From positions 2,666,001 to 2,730,000 of the forward strand of contig NZ_AP025490.1 in NCBI RefSeq assembly GCF_024347495.1: a stretch of DNA of 64,000 nucleotides, read 5' to 3'. Positions 1 to 9,853 of this stretch are shown one piece after another; the stretch's first letter is position 1; the number at the start of each line of letters is the position of its first letter. The position numbers and the translations under genes are program-made. The notes under the pieces are model-generated. The model was given only the letters and a program-made list of their open reading frames with translations. It made no database searches and was not told the origin of the DNA. The DNA comes from Vibrio gallaecicus. GTDB lineage: Bacteria > Pseudomonadota > Gammaproteobacteria > Enterobacterales > Vibrionaceae.

Positions 1-202
1 TAGGTCTTACGAGTAAACGTTCCGCATCGGCTGGTGAGATCCCTTGGTGTCCAACAGAGACGTAAATAATGGGGATCGTAATATCAGGGCTGGATTCTTT
101 AGGTATGGCTATATATGTACCCACACCCGCGATCAGAATAAGTGCTAATAAAGACAACATTGTTCTTGCACGAGACAACGCCGCATCAATAATTGAATAC
201 AT
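1..202 (-). CDS. RND efflux pump inner-membrane subunit, N-terminal fragment
   Basis: Only the first 67 codons are in the window; the gene continues past the left edge. The translation begins MYSIIDAALSR and has a first membrane helix (about residues 13-33) followed by PKESSPDITIP. A helix followed by a PxxxxPD turn is the usual start of the porter domain in RND (AcrB/MexB-type) pumps. The ATG lies 11 bp after the stop of the fusion-protein gene, behind an AGAGGGA ribosome binding site, so the two form an operon. It is probably a proton- or sodium-driven drug or solute exporter in the inner membrane. In V. cholerae the pair next to erpA is, from memory, one of the Vex systems (VexEF). The substrate cannot be read from this fragment. 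Confidence 0.85.
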   Translation of the reverse strand, partial: MYSIIDAALSRARTMLSLLALILIAGVGTYIAIPKESSPDITIPIIYVSVGHQGISPADAERLLVRP

Positions 203-213
203 TCGTTATCCCT

Positions 214-1350
214 CTAATTATCTGTCATCGTTAACTGTTCAGGTTCGGGAGTCAATTGCTGCTCCACAGCAACTACAGAGTCACCATCACGCACAAAGCC
301 TTGCCCAACAGTAATAATATCAACCTGTTGACCCAACCCTGTAAGCCAAACACCATCTTGCTCAGCTTTAACAAGTTGAATCTCAACAAACTTAACAATA
401 GGTTTATCTTCTTTCAAAACTAATGTCTTAACACCTAAATTCCCTGCTTCATCTAATGCAAGCATCGCTGGGGTTATTTTTATGGCATCTTGACTTTCAA
501 GGCTGAGAGTCACTTCCGCGCTAACCCCAGCAGGTAAAAAACCTTGTGCGTTGGCGATCTCAATTTCGATTGGAAAAGTATTGGTTGAAGTCGATGAAAT
601 ACGAGAAATATAACGTAAGCTACCTTCTACCTCATTTCTACCTAGCAAGCGTACAGAAGCTGATTGATCGACCTGAAGATGCTGTATATGACGCTCACTA
701 ACATCCGCTTCAATCACCAAAGGGTCAAGGTCGATAACACCTGCGACTGGGTCACCAACCCCAACAAAATCTCCTAATTCAACCAGTAACTCTTGAACCA
801 CACCTGAAAATGGTGAGGTGATTTTCGTATTCTTTAGAGCCAGTTCAGCATTACTTTTCATCGCTTTTGCTTCTGTTAATGAAGCCTCTGCCGTGGTGTA
901 AGCAATTTCACCCTGCAGCCCTCTCTTCTTAAGTGATTGAGCCGCTTTAAATTCTTTTTGTTTCAATCTATATAAAGCTGACGCCCGTTCAAGTTGAATT
1001 TCGAGATCGCCTTTATCTATCTGCGCGATGGCCTGTCCGGCTTTTACTTTATCGCCTTTTTTAACATTTAATTTGACGATTTTACCTGCGATTTCCGCAC
1101 CTAATCGTGCATGCCGATCAGGTGCTGTACGACCATAAAGCTCAATGGTTTTGTAAGTAGGTGAAGACATAAAGGTCTGAAAAGATACTTTCGCCAGCGG
1201 AATTTCAATTGATTTGTTTGGTAATGCTTCTTCTGCATGACCAGCACCTAATCCCAGCCAAATGGATAGCAACACCACGAGAACTAAGGAAACTAACCAT
1301 GGCTGCTTAAATTGGTGGGGAATAAATGTTCGAGAAAACTCAGAGGGCAT
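214..1350 (-). CDS. RND efflux periplasmic adaptor (membrane fusion protein)
   Basis: A 378-residue HlyD/AcrA-type adaptor that links an RND pump to an outer-membrane channel. There is an N-terminal membrane anchor or signal segment (about residues 16-35). A split lipoyl/biotinyl-like half-motif (AEIAGKIVKLNVKKGDKVKA) comes next, then an alpha-helical hairpin rich in Ala, Lys and Glu, the second half-motif (SPFSGVVQELLVELGD), and beta-barrel and membrane-proximal domains. The open frame extends upstream to 1464. I chose the ATG at 1350 because AAGGA sits 7-8 bases before it and the hydrophobic leader then falls near the N-terminus. It is co-transcribed with the pump gene that follows. No outer-membrane channel gene is in the window. 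Confidence 0.88.
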   Translation of the reverse strand: MPSEFSRTFIPHQFKQPWLVSLVLVVLLSIWLGLGAGHAEEALPNKSIEIPLAKVSFQTFMSSPTYKTIELYGRTAPDRHARLGAEIAGKIVKLNVKKGDKVKAGQAIAQIDKGDLEIQLERASALYRLKQKEFKAAQSLKKRGLQGEIAYTTAEASLTEAKAMKSNAELALKNTKITSPFSGVVQELLVELGDFVGVGDPVAGVIDLDPLVIEADVSERHIQHLQVDQSASVRLLGRNEVEGSLRYISRISSTSTNTFPIEIEIANAQGFLPAGVSAEVTLSLESQDAIKITPAMLALDEAGNLGVKTLVLKEDKPIVKFVEIQLVKAEQDGVWLTGLGQQVDIITVGQGFVRDGDSVVAVEQQLTPEPEQLTMTDN

Positions 1351-1639
1351 AACAAATCCTTTTCTGCTTGGAGCGTGCGATGAGGGCAAACGAATAAAGA
1401 TAAACGCAACCAGGTGCAACTTCCTGATACACAAAGGTAACATTAACAGACCAAGGTTTATCAAAGTTGAGATGTTATCTACAGTTTAATAAATATGGCG
1501 TTTACTAAACACAAACAAAATTAATGAAAATACCCGTTAAAATCCATTCTAATGGAATAACAAAGGTTTAATCTTAAAACCAATGTTGCAGGTAGAAAGG
1601 CTAGAGTGAAGGAAATCAAGAAATCACAATTAATAGACA

Positions 1640-1668
1640 ATAAAAAACGCCGAACAAAAGTTCGGCGT
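1640..1668 (-). terminator. Rho-independent terminator of erpA
   Basis: A perfect 9-bp stem (1647-1655 with 1660-1668) has a 4-base loop and, read on the minus strand, runs into a T-tract. It lies about 50 bp after the erpA stop. The rest of the 1351-1715 gap should hold the promoter of the efflux operon. I see no gene or convincing operator there. Confidence 0.85.
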
Positions 1669-1715
1669 TAGGGATATTTGGGGTACTACTTTATCGTTGG
1701 TGTTACTGCGAAAAG

Positions 1716-2057
1716 CTACACGCTAAATGAAGCACCACAACCGCATGTCGTCGTAGCATTCGGGTTGTTAACAAAAAAGCGAGCGCCTTCTAGACCCTCT
1801 GTGTAATCAACCATACCACCCATTAAGTATTGCAAGCTCATTGGATCAACAACCAATGTTACGCCACTATTCAAAATGGTTGTATCGCCATCGTTAACTT
1901 TCTCATCAAAAGTAAAACCATATTGGAAACCACTACAACCACCACCCGTAATATATACACGTAGTTTTAGATCTGGATTTTCTTCTTCTGCGATCAGCGT
2001 TTGTACGCGATTTGCTGCTGCATCAGAAAAAGATAAAGGAATATTTGCTTCGCTCAC
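1716..2057 (-). CDS. erpA: Iron-sulfur cluster insertion protein ErpA (A-type carrier)
   Basis: A 113-residue A-type Fe-S carrier that passes [4Fe-4S] or [2Fe-2S] clusters to apo-proteins, including the isoprenoid-synthesis enzymes IspG and IspH. The three ligand cysteines are present: C41 in GGGCSG, and C105 and C107 in TCGCGASF near the C-terminus. The sequence is nearly colinear with E. coli ErpA. The open frame reaches upstream to 2087, but a GTG at 2057 preceded by AGAGAGG gives the family length and the expected SEANIPLSF start. It is transcribed away from hemL across a gap of about 300 bp. Confidence 0.95.
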   Translation of the reverse strand: MSEANIPLSFSDAAANRVQTLIAEEENPDLKLRVYITGGGCSGFQYGFTFDEKVNDGDTTILNSGVTLVVDPMSLQYLMGGMVDYTEGLEGARFFVNNPNATTTCGCGASFSV

Positions 2058-2353
2058 GACAACCTCTCTCATTCGTGTCAAAAACAACCTGATACAAATC
2101 TAGTTCGAGATCATAGTTGCTGAATATTTTTATAATACACAGTGATTATCTAATACCTGACTGAAACGTTCAAGTATTCACCATAGGATATGTCCGTTTA
2201 AGCTTTTAAAGGCAATTTAATTTCTTTAATAAGACGCGTAACACCTCAAATAAGGCAGTTTCAAGTGATTATATTAGCGAAAACATTTCTAGTTAGATAA
2301 TGGATAGGTACAATGCGAGCCAATTGGTCCGACAATCAAAAGAGGATATATCA
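2058..2353. promoter_or_regulatory. Divergent erpA/hemL intergenic region
   Basis: A 296-bp AT-rich gap that must carry outward promoters for both erpA and hemL. A TATAAT hexamer is at 2131-2136, but no well-spaced -35 accompanies it. I see no clear IscR, Fur or FNR palindrome. Nothing else is supported here. Confidence 0.4.
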
Positions 2354-3649
2354 ATGACCAAATCAGCAGAGTTGTATCAAAAAGCACAGCAAACCATTCC
2401 CGGTGGCGTTAATTCACCAGTTCGTGCATTTAACGGTGTTGGCGGTTCTCCTATTTTCGTTGAACGTGCAGATGGCCCACTTATTTTTGATGCTGATGGT
2501 AAAGCGTACATTGATTACGTTGGATCTTGGGGACCTATGATTCTAGGTCACAACCACGGTGTGATTCGTGAAGCTGTTATTGATGCTGCGCAGCGTGGTT
2601 TAAGTTTTGGTGCTCCAACTGAAACTGAAATTAATATGGCTGAATTAGTATCTGAGATGGTTCCTTCAATGGAGCAGCTCCGTATGGTGAGCTCTGGTAC
2701 TGAAGCGACAATGAGCGCTATTCGTCTAGCTCGTGGGTTCACTGGTCGCGATAAAATTCTTAAGTTTGAAGGTTGCTACCACGGTCACGCTGACAGCCTG
2801 CTAGTAAAAGCTGGTTCAGGTGCACTAACACTTGGTCAACCAAGTTCACCTGGCGTTCCAGCAGACTTTGCAAAACTAACACTGACAGCAACATTCAATA
2901 ACCTGGATTCTGTTCGTGAGCTTTTTGCAGCTAATAAAGGCGAAATTGCATGCATTATCGTAGAACCTGTTGCTGGTAACATGAACTGTATTCCACCAGT
3001 AGAAGGCTTCCACGAAGGTCTACGTGAAATTTGTGATCAAGAAGGCGCGCTACTTATTTTTGATGAAGTAATGACTGGTTTCCGCGTAGCAGAAGGCGGA
3101 GCTCAAGCTTACTACAACATCAAGCCTGACTTAACCTGTCTTGGTAAAGTTATCGGCGGCGGAATGCCTGTTGGTGCTTTTGGTGGTCGTAAAGATGTGA
3201 TGCAGTACATCGCACCAACAGGACCTGTATATCAAGCTGGTACACTTTCAGGTAACCCTGTAGCAATGGCTGCTGGCTATGCATCATTAAAACTTCTTCG
3301 TGAAGAAGGTAATGAAAAGCGCCTTGCTGCAAAAACTAAGCAACTTGCAAATGGCTTCAAAGATCTTGCTGATAAGCATGGTATTCCAATGCTAGTGCAC
3401 CAAGTTGGCGGTATGTTTGGTTTCTTCTTTACTGACCAAGAAACAGTAACCTGCTATGAAGATGTTACTAAGTGCGATGTTGAACGATTCAAACGCTTCT
3501 TCCATCTAATGCTAGACCACGGTGTTTACCTTGCACCTTCAGCATTCGAAGCAAGCTTTACTTCTCTTGCTCATGGCTCTAAAGAAATTGATGCGACATT
3601 AGAAGCGGCTGATCGCAGCTTTGCTATCATTGCAGCAGAAGCTAAATAA
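2354..3649 (+). CDS. hemL: Glutamate-1-semialdehyde 2,1-aminomutase
   Basis: A 431-residue PLP enzyme that converts glutamate-1-semialdehyde to 5-aminolevulinate, the committed precursor of heme in the C5 pathway. The PLP lysine is K265 in CLGKVIGGG. The fold-type I aminotransferase motifs SSGTEA (phosphate binding) and FDEVMTGFR (cofactor-ring aspartate) are present. The open frame begins at 2300, but the ATG at 2354 follows AGAGGATAT and gives the standard length. It is monocistronic, with a strong terminator 22 bp after the stop, and divergent from erpA. Confidence 0.97.
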   Translation: MTKSAELYQKAQQTIPGGVNSPVRAFNGVGGSPIFVERADGPLIFDADGKAYIDYVGSWGPMILGHNHGVIREAVIDAAQRGLSFGAPTETEINMAELVSEMVPSMEQLRMVSSGTEATMSAIRLARGFTGRDKILKFEGCYHGHADSLLVKAGSGALTLGQPSSPGVPADFAKLTLTATFNNLDSVRELFAANKGEIACIIVEPVAGNMNCIPPVEGFHEGLREICDQEGALLIFDEVMTGFRVAEGGAQAYYNIKPDLTCLGKVIGGGMPVGAFGGRKDVMQYIAPTGPVYQAGTLSGNPVAMAAGYASLKLLREEGNEKRLAAKTKQLANGFKDLADKHGIPMLVHQVGGMFGFFFTDQETVTCYEDVTKCDVERFKRFFHLMLDHGVYLAPSAFEASFTSLAHGSKEIDATLEAADRSFAIIAAEAK

Positions 3650-3670
3650 CGTAAATAACGTAAAACTACA

Positions 3671-3702
3671 AAAAGAGCTGCGATTCCGCGGCTCTTTTTA
3701 TT
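3671..3702 (+). terminator. hemL terminator
   Basis: A 12-bp stem (3671-3682 with 3687-3698, one T-G pair) has an ATTC loop and a following T-tract. It sits just after hemL. The A-run on its left arm may also let it work weakly on the minus strand for the convergent microprotein gene. Confidence 0.88.
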
Positions 3703-3767
3703 GGTACTTTCTTAGAGTAAAGAATACTTATAACATTAGCGATGAACGCTAGCTTTCATATAAGTAC

Positions 3768-3893
3768 TTATCTTTCCCAGAACAGAAAAACAAGTAGCAT
3801 GATGGTTCCTAAAAACATCCGAAACCAAGGAATCTCTTTACGCGGCTGCTGTTCTTCACTCTCGCACTTCTCATTCTTATTACAACATCCCAT
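3768..3893 (-). CDS. Cys-rich single-pass membrane microprotein (41 aa), unknown function
   Basis: A 41-codon gene beginning ATG at 3893 behind a strong ribosome binding site (GAGGAG, spaced 8 bases) and ending TAA at 3768. The protein starts MGCCNKNEKCES, with three cysteines. A charged stretch (EEQQPRKE) follows, then IPWFR, and then one hydrophobic helix of about 15 residues ending FWER. This suggests a small inner-membrane protein with its cysteine-rich N-terminus in the cytoplasm. It is convergent with hemL and divergent from the PerM-type transporter. From memory, Vibrio genomes carry a short conserved hypothetical at this spot, but I cannot verify this. Function is unknown. Confidence 0.7.
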   Translation of the reverse strand: MGCCNKNEKCESEEQQPRKEIPWFRMFLGTIMLLVFLFWER

Positions 3894-3969
3894 AATATAA
3901 ACTCCTCATTGCTAACCATCTGTTTTACAGCCATTATAAACATAGAACGTTAATCGAGAGACCATCATC

Positions 3970-5055
3970 GTGTCAGAAAAAATTAAAATCACCTCCAGCC
4001 ATTGGGTCATTATTGTTGCTCTACTCGCTGCAGCCTATGCCTGCTACTTACTTATTGAACCTTATGTAAATTCAATAATAATGGCATTTATTATTTCTTT
4101 ACTGATGTTCCCTATACATGAATGGCTTGAAAAGAAACTCCCTAATAAAGCCAATACCGTGTCTTTGCTCTCTTGTATCATACTGACGTTTATTATTGTC
4201 ATTCCCCTACTTGCCGTATTTGCCGCCATCGTTCAGCAAGGTTCTTTATTCTCCCAAAATACTTATCAATGGGTGACACATGGAGGCATCCAAACTCTAT
4301 TCGAACACCCTCTCGTAGTTAAAGCCTTAGCATTTATCAATAACTATCTGCCATTTGATAATATTGAGCCTCAAGCTATCGCGCAAAAAGTGGGAGAATT
4401 TGCGACAAGCTTCGGCTCTAAGTTAGTTGGAATTAGTGCAAAAATCTTAGGTGACGCAACCAACTTCCTGATGGACTTCTTCTTGATGCTATTCGTTTTA
4501 TTCTTCTTATTAAGAGACCACGATAAGATCATCAGTGTCGTAAGGCATATTTTACCGCTGTCACGCAGCCAAGAAGACAAATTACTGACAGAGATTGAAG
4601 AGGTTTCTAAATCTGCAGTAATGGGCTCGTTCTTAACAGCTATTGCGCAGGGCTTTGCTGGCGGGATAGGTATGTGGATTGCAGGTTTCCCAGGATTATT
4701 CTGGGGTACGATGATGGGCTTTGCTTCATTTATCCCAGTCGTTGGCACCGCTTTAATTTGGATCCCAGCCGCAACTTACCTATTCCTCACAGGCGAAACC
4801 ACCTGGGCTATTTTCCTAACGGTTTATTGCATTGCTATTGTAGGGTCGATTGATAACTTACTTCGCCCACTTCTGATGCAAGGCAGCGCGGGCATGAATA
4901 CTTTGATGATTTTCTTCTCACTGCTAGGTGGTATCCAGCTATTTGGTTTGATTGGTCTGATTTATGGTCCGCTGATTTTCGCAATCACGATAGTACTCTT
5001 TAATATTTATGATGAAGAGTTTAAAGATTTTCTCGATCAACAAGACAACAACTAA
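3970..5055 (+). CDS. AI-2E family (PerM/TqsA-type) membrane transporter
   Basis: A 361-residue polytopic inner-membrane protein of the AI-2E transporter superfamily. Paired N-terminal helices (about residues 12-30 and 33-50), a third (62-85), a soluble segment, and a C-terminal cluster of four or five helices are all visible. The C-terminal part includes the GxxxGFP and SFIPVVGT signatures of the family. It starts with GTG at 3970 behind GAGAG. Family members have been linked to AI-2 export or Na+/H+ antiport, and the substrate here cannot be assigned. It has its own terminator and lies alone between hemL and rsmC. Confidence 0.85.
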   Translation: MSEKIKITSSHWVIIVALLAAAYACYLLIEPYVNSIIMAFIISLLMFPIHEWLEKKLPNKANTVSLLSCIILTFIIVIPLLAVFAAIVQQGSLFSQNTYQWVTHGGIQTLFEHPLVVKALAFINNYLPFDNIEPQAIAQKVGEFATSFGSKLVGISAKILGDATNFLMDFFLMLFVLFFLLRDHDKIISVVRHILPLSRSQEDKLLTEIEEVSKSAVMGSFLTAIAQGFAGGIGMWIAGFPGLFWGTMMGFASFIPVVGTALIWIPAATYLFLTGETTWAIFLTVYCIAIVGSIDNLLRPLLMQGSAGMNTLMIFFSLLGGIQLFGLIGLIYGPLIFAITIVLFNIYDEEFKDFLDQQDNN

Positions 5056-5113
5056 TGACCTACTGCGCGCTTGTGCTCTAAGCGCAGCCAACAAACATTA
5101 AAACTTCAAGCTT

Positions 5114-5148
5114 AGGGCGGATTATGCGAAAATCCGCCCTCATTTTTT
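5114..5148 (+). terminator. Terminator after the AI-2E transporter gene
   Basis: A 10-bp GC-rich stem (5114-5123 with 5131-5140), a 7-base loop, then CATTTTTT. It separates the transporter from rsmC 25 bp downstream. Confidence 0.88.
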
Positions 5149-5172
5149 GCTAACCATTCAACAGAGTGCCTT

Positions 5173-6195
5173 ATGTCTGCATATATTGCTCCAAGCCAAA
5201 TTGCTCAACGCCAACTCGCCTATTTCGAAGGCAAACATGTTCTAGTAGCTGGCGAGTCGGAAGATTTATTTCCGGTTGAACTGGCAAAGCATTGTGAATC
5301 TGTATCTGTTTTTACATCAAACTATAGCTATTACCGTCAACTTGATGGGTGCAATTCGATTGAACGTTTCTATGGCACTGAATTGACGCAAGAGACAAAA
5401 GCAAATTTAGTATTACTCTACTGGCCAAAAGCTAAAGCTGAAGCTGAATACTTATTAGCGATGATCTTTGCTAAATTAGGCAAAGATACGGAGATCGTCG
5501 TCGTCGGTGAAAACCGTTCTGGCGTTAAGAGCATTGAAAAGATGTTTAGCCCCTACGGAAAAGTAGTCAAATATGATTCAGCCCGCCGCTGTTCATTTTA
5601 CTGGGGACAATGCTTCGAACAACCGGCAAAGTTTGATCTACAAGATTGGTTCAAAACCTACTCTGTAAATATCGACGACCAAAATTTAACAGTAAAAAGT
5701 TTACCAGGTGTCTTTAGCCATGGTGAATTTGATGTAGGCAGCCAACTACTATTAGATAGCCTACCTTCGTTAAGTGGGAAAGTGCTCGACTTTGGTTGTG
5801 GTGCTGGTGTTTTAGGTGCCGTAATGGTCTCAAGAAACCCTGATATTGAGCTAGAGATGTGTGATATCAGTGCTTTCGCCGTTGCTTCTAGCCAAGCAAC
5901 CTTAGAAGCTAATGGTCTACAAGGGAAAGTCTTCGCCTCTGATGTCTATTCCGACACCTCTAAAGACTATCGATTTATTATTAGTAACCCACCATTCCAT
6001 TCAGGTTTAGATACAAGTTATAGCGCGACGGAAACCTTATTAGCAAAAGCTCCTAGTCAATTAAATAAAAAAGGCGAGCTTATAATCGTAGCCAACAGTT
6101 TTTTAAAATACACACCAATCATTGAGCGAGCTTTCGGTAAATGTTCGACGCTAAATAAGACGACTAAATTCGCGATATATCACGCTAACAAATAA
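5173..6195 (+). CDS. rsmC: 16S rRNA (guanine-1207-N2)-methyltransferase RsmC
   Basis: A 340-residue SAM-dependent enzyme that methylates G1207 of 16S rRNA in the assembled 30S subunit. It has the two tandem methyltransferase-like domains of RsmC. The N-terminal one is degenerate. The C-terminal one carries the SAM motif LDFGCGAG (residues 205-212) and the catalytic NPPF (272-275), typical of N2-guanine methylases. The ATG is at 5173. It is transcribed toward chiS. Confidence 0.95.
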   Translation: MSAYIAPSQIAQRQLAYFEGKHVLVAGESEDLFPVELAKHCESVSVFTSNYSYYRQLDGCNSIERFYGTELTQETKANLVLLYWPKAKAEAEYLLAMIFAKLGKDTEIVVVGENRSGVKSIEKMFSPYGKVVKYDSARRCSFYWGQCFEQPAKFDLQDWFKTYSVNIDDQNLTVKSLPGVFSHGEFDVGSQLLLDSLPSLSGKVLDFGCGAGVLGAVMVSRNPDIELEMCDISAFAVASSQATLEANGLQGKVFASDVYSDTSKDYRFIISNPPFHSGLDTSYSATETLLAKAPSQLNKKGELIIVANSFLKYTPIIERAFGKCSTLNKTTKFAIYHANK

Positions 6196-6410
6196 CACAT
6201 TCTATTTGGTGCAGGGGTTTCCCTGCACTAAACGCTTAGATAATCTGCAATATCCTATAAAAATGCGCCTTCGCACACGCTTTAAATACCACTTACTTGT
6301 CAAAGTAAAAAAACTCGTTAATTTCGTTAAATTAGGACCCATTCATTCGATTCTTTGTACTGTTTCTCAGCTATGTGAGCCGTACTTTAAAGGGAAGTTG
6401 TACCTTATTT
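6196..6410 (+). promoter_or_regulatory. rsmC-chiS intergenic region with hairpin
   Basis: A perfect 8-bp stem (6209-6216 with 6221-6228, GTTT loop) follows rsmC but has no U-tract, so it is a weak terminator or an mRNA 3' end. The rest is AT-rich and must hold any chiS promoter. No operator stands out. A 78-codon frame covering 6206-6442 overlaps chiS and is not credible as a gene. Confidence 0.45.
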
Positions 6411-9400
6411 ATGTTCAGATTCTATCGAAAACAGAAGTTTAAGCGCCTTCAAAACACCCTAATGCTTGCATTTCTTGTTCTTAGTATTACCCCTGTCACT
6501 GTCATCGCCTTCTTCTTTCTTCAATCACACAGTGCGGACCTACAAGAACAAAGTACCTCTCATTTAGTTTCAGTGCGAGATACTAAGCAGCAGCAAGTCA
6601 CCGATTACTTACAAGCACAAGAGTCACAGGTCATTGGATTTGTACGCTCCGAGCTCGCCATAGCCAGTGGTGGACGTTTTTATGGATTAGTTAACGCATT
6701 TCAACGGCTTGGGCTAGATATAGATGAGGCTAGAGAAAATGCACAACAACGATACATCCAAGGTTCTGGCAACCAGATAAAAACATCAATCCTTCCTGAA
6801 TCAAGCAGTTACGTTGGAAGCGAACGCTACCGTCTGCTTCATAAGCGCTACCATCAAGCCTATCTTGAATTATTAAAACGCTCTGATTTTGATGATATTT
6901 TACTTGTCGATATCAATGGTAACGTCACTTACTCCGTCTATAAGAATGACAATTACGGTACTAATTTAACAACCGGTGTATATAAAGACTCTAATTTAGG
7001 GAAAACATTTACGCGATTGAACCAAGACGTGATAAGCAAACGTAAGTCGAATGAAGACTATACGCCTATCATTGTTTCTGATTTTGAATTAGAAAATGGT
7101 AAGCAAAGTGCATGGCTCGGAGCGCCTATTATTCAACAAGGTTACCTGCACAGTTACGCAATGTTTAGGCTGCCAAACAATGGCATCACAAACCTTATCG
7201 CCGACCTCAACAAATCATCAAATATGCATTCGCTTTTAGTGGGTAGTGACCACTTACCTCGTAGTTTAGCTCATAGCCAAGAGTCGATAAATTTAAGCCT
7301 TGAGGTTGTAGATAAAGCCTTAGCCGGTGAAAATGCAGTAGGTACTTTTAATAATGCACTAGGTGAACCGACTATTGCAGCATACACCCCAATTAAGCTT
7401 AAATATGCAACCTGGGCTCTTGTGGTGGAACTACCTGAAAAAGAAGCTTTTTCTCGAATATATCAACTCGAAAAAATATTTATTATCACCATGCTTACTG
7501 CCATTATTTTGGTAGTAGTTGCTTCTCACTACCTTTCTAATTTCATTACTTCCCCACTTCTAAAGTTAACTTGGGCTGCAGAAAAAGTATCGGCTGGTGA
7601 TTTGGATGAAGCAATGATCAACATGGAGCGAAAAGATGAGATTGGACGCCTTGCAGTAAGCTTTGAAAGAATGCAGCGCTCTATTCGCGAAAAAATACTC
7701 CTGATAAAAAGCCAAAACCAAGAACTTGAGGACAACTTAAAAGTCATCCAAAAACAGAATGACGACCTTCAACTTGCCAATAAGCTTAAAGATGAATTCT
7801 TAGCCACAACATCTCATGAGTTAAGAACTCCATTACACGGTATGGTCGGTATCGCTGAAGCTTTGATCTCAGGAGCAAACGGTCCTATCCCTGCGAGTCA
7901 AAAGTACCAACTCGACATTATTATTAACAGCGGACAACGCTTAACCACCTTGGTCGATGATCTTCTGGACTATCACAAGATGCGCTATGGCAGCTTAGAC
8001 ATCAACAAATCAGCCGTAGACCTTTCAGCAGCCACCAGCTTAGTTTTAGAACTTTCCCATCACTTATTGGGCAATAAACCAATTCGCATTATTAACCAAG
8101 TACCAAATGACCTAGCACTTGTATCATCAGATCCTCAGCGACTTGAACAGGTGATGTATAACTTAGTTGGCAACGCCATTAAATATACTACTGAAGGTAA
8201 GATTGTCATTTCAGCCAGTATTATTGATGACAACATTCGCGTGCAAGTTGTCGATACTGGGCAAGGAATTCCTGCGGAATATTTAGACCATATTTTCGAA
8301 CCGCTCATTCAAGCTGGCCAAGATGCAAACCGCTATAGACAAGGTGCAGGTCTAGGATTATCAATTAGCCGCCAACTTATCGAACTAATGGGTGGCTCAC
8401 TGTATGTAAGCAGCCAAACCATGGTAGGGACTACCTTTAGCTTTACCCTTCCACTTGCATCCGAAGAAGAAATAGCGGCAACTAGCCCTGCTAATCCTTT
8501 TTCCCACTTCCAAGCACCTGAAATTATTGAAAACCATCAGCTAGATGCCTGTGTCATTGATGAAAACCCTGATGGTCCGTTATTAATTATTGCCGACGAC
8601 GAGCCTGTAAACCTGAGAGTTCTGGATAGCTTCTTAAAAATAGAAGGCTACAGAGTTCGTACAGCAAATGATGGCCCTGAAACTATTGAACTAATAAAGA
8701 AAGAAAAACCTGAACTTTTATTGCTCGATATCATGATGCCAGGAATGAGTGGCTATCAAGTTTGTGAAACTCTCAGAAAAGAATTCGATCACGCGCAACT
8801 GCCTATCATAATGCTCACGGCTCTAAATCAAACAGAAGACCGCGTAAGAGGTTTTGATGTTGGTGCAAATGACTACTTATCAAAACCATTTAATAAACAG
8901 GAACTTGCAGCAAGGATTACTGCACATTTATCCGCAAGCAAAGCTGAACAACGCCGAGTAGAAAATGATCAGCTGCAGCAAGAGCTGAAGCAGAGAGCAT
9001 TGGTTGAAGCGAACCTGTTAGAAACACAAGGAAGGTTACTGGAACAGCTAGAGTCCGCGCCAGAGGCAATTATTTGTATTCGAGATGATAAGCACATCCG
9101 TTTCGCGAACGAAGCTGCGACCAAACTATTCAGAAGAAGCCAAGAACAACTGAAACGCTCTAGAGCTGATGAAATTATTGCGCCGAAATACTTAAATGTG
9201 GAACAGGCGCACTATTGTGGCGACATCGATATATACATAAATGATACAAGGCAGCATATATCAACGGATATTCTCAAGCTTCCACAAGGCTCAGGGTTAG
9301 ATTCCATGTATATTTTCAATGTTGGAGGCGGGGTTAATTCAGCTCGAATTAATAACCTAGAGACAGCTGTAGAGGCGCTTTCTAGCTATGCATTCGAAGG

Positions 9401-9800
9401 GGACAAAGATAAATTACAGCAACTTAAAGAGCTTGGTGGAGAATTTACTCGCATTGCGGATAAAGCCGCTGGTGAAGGTAAAAATAAGCAAGACATCATG
9501 CGAGAAGTCTTAGTTGAAGCTATGACTAACTCACTAGATTACTGGGAATCAGTAACTGGTGAAAGTAAGTTCGCTTTTGCGGAGAAGAGCCAACTATGGC
9601 GAGTCTATCTAGATAGAAGCACTTTACAAACTAGAACACTAGATAAGTACTTGCGCGTAGAAACGCTGCCTAAGACTCCTAGATGGCGTACAGTGCTCAG
9701 TTCAATTGAATTTATTCTAGAGCACTGTAATGAACAAAGCCCTGAGCGTACCCACATCGAAGCACTTAGAGATAAGCTCCAAAAACTACTGACTAGCTAA
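6411..9800 (+). CDS. chiS: ChiS, chitin-sensing hybrid sensor kinase and DNA-binding regulator
   Basis: A membrane-bound regulator of chitin use, 1129 residues, the length I recall for V. cholerae ChiS. Order: TM1 (about 14-36), large periplasmic sensor domain, TM2 (about 353-375), HAMP, HisKA with H469 in SHELRTPLHG, HATPase (NAIKY, DTGQG, GAGLGLSI), a receiver with phospho-acceptor D773 in LLDIMMPG, a PAS-like segment (about 880-980), and a C-terminal region (about 1020-1129). In V. cholerae that last region binds chb promoter DNA directly, and the periplasmic chitooligosaccharide-binding protein holds ChiS inactive without ligand. That partner is encoded by the next gene. The ATG at 6411 gives the family start MFRFYRKQ; in-frame GTG at 6375 is an alternative. 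The ribosome binding site (AGGGAAG) is spaced rather far. Confidence 0.95.
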   Translation: MFRFYRKQKFKRLQNTLMLAFLVLSITPVTVIAFFFLQSHSADLQEQSTSHLVSVRDTKQQQVTDYLQAQESQVIGFVRSELAIASGGRFYGLVNAFQRLGLDIDEARENAQQRYIQGSGNQIKTSILPESSSYVGSERYRLLHKRYHQAYLELLKRSDFDDILLVDINGNVTYSVYKNDNYGTNLTTGVYKDSNLGKTFTRLNQDVISKRKSNEDYTPIIVSDFELENGKQSAWLGAPIIQQGYLHSYAMFRLPNNGITNLIADLNKSSNMHSLLVGSDHLPRSLAHSQESINLSLEVVDKALAGENAVGTFNNALGEPTIAAYTPIKLKYATWALVVELPEKEAFSRIYQLEKIFIITMLTAIILVVVASHYLSNFITSPLLKLTWAAEKVSAGDLDEAMINMERKDEIGRLAVSFERMQRSIREKILLIKSQNQELEDNLKVIQKQNDDLQLANKLKDEFLATTSHELRTPLHGMVGIAEALISGANGPIPASQKYQLDIIINSGQRLTTLVDDLLDYHKMRYGSLDINKSAVDLSAATSLVLELSHHLLGNKPIRIINQVPNDLALVSSDPQRLEQVMYNLVGNAIKYTTEGKIVISASIIDDNIRVQVVDTGQGIPAEYLDHIFEPLIQAGQDANRYRQGAGLGLSISRQLIELMGGSLYVSSQTMVGTTFSFTLPLASEEEIAATSPANPFSHFQAPEIIENHQLDACVIDENPDGPLLIIADDEPVNLRVLDSFLKIEGYRVRTANDGPETIELIKKEKPELLLLDIMMPGMSGYQVCETLRKEFDHAQLPIIMLTALNQTEDRVRGFDVGANDYLSKPFNKQELAARITAHLSASKAEQRRVENDQLQQELKQRALVEANLLETQGRLLEQLESAPEAIICIRDDKHIRFANEAATKLFRRSQEQLKRSRADEIIAPKYLNVEQAHYCGDIDIYINDTRQHISTDILKLPQGSGLDSMYIFNVGGGVNSARINNLETAVEALSSYAFEGDKDKLQQLKELGGEFTRIADKAAGEGKNKQDIMREVLVEAMTNSLDYWESVTGESKFAFAEKSQLWRVYLDRSTLQTRTLDKYLRVETLPKTPRWRTVLSSIEFILEHCNEQSPERTHIEALRDKLQKLLTS

Positions 9801-9826
9801 AGTTTTTAACCACCAGAATCGATTTC

Positions 9827-9853
9827 AAGCCTGCGTTCCGCAGGCTTTTTTTT
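9827..9853 (+). terminator. chiS terminator
   Basis: A perfect 9-bp stem (9827-9835 with 9839-9847), a TTC loop, and a long T-run ending at 9853. It separates chiS from the chitobiose operon. Confidence 0.93.

Noticed and set aside
6206..6442. 78-codon frame between rsmC and chiS
   Set aside because: Overlaps the start of chiS in another frame, lacks a convincing start site and resembles no known protein.
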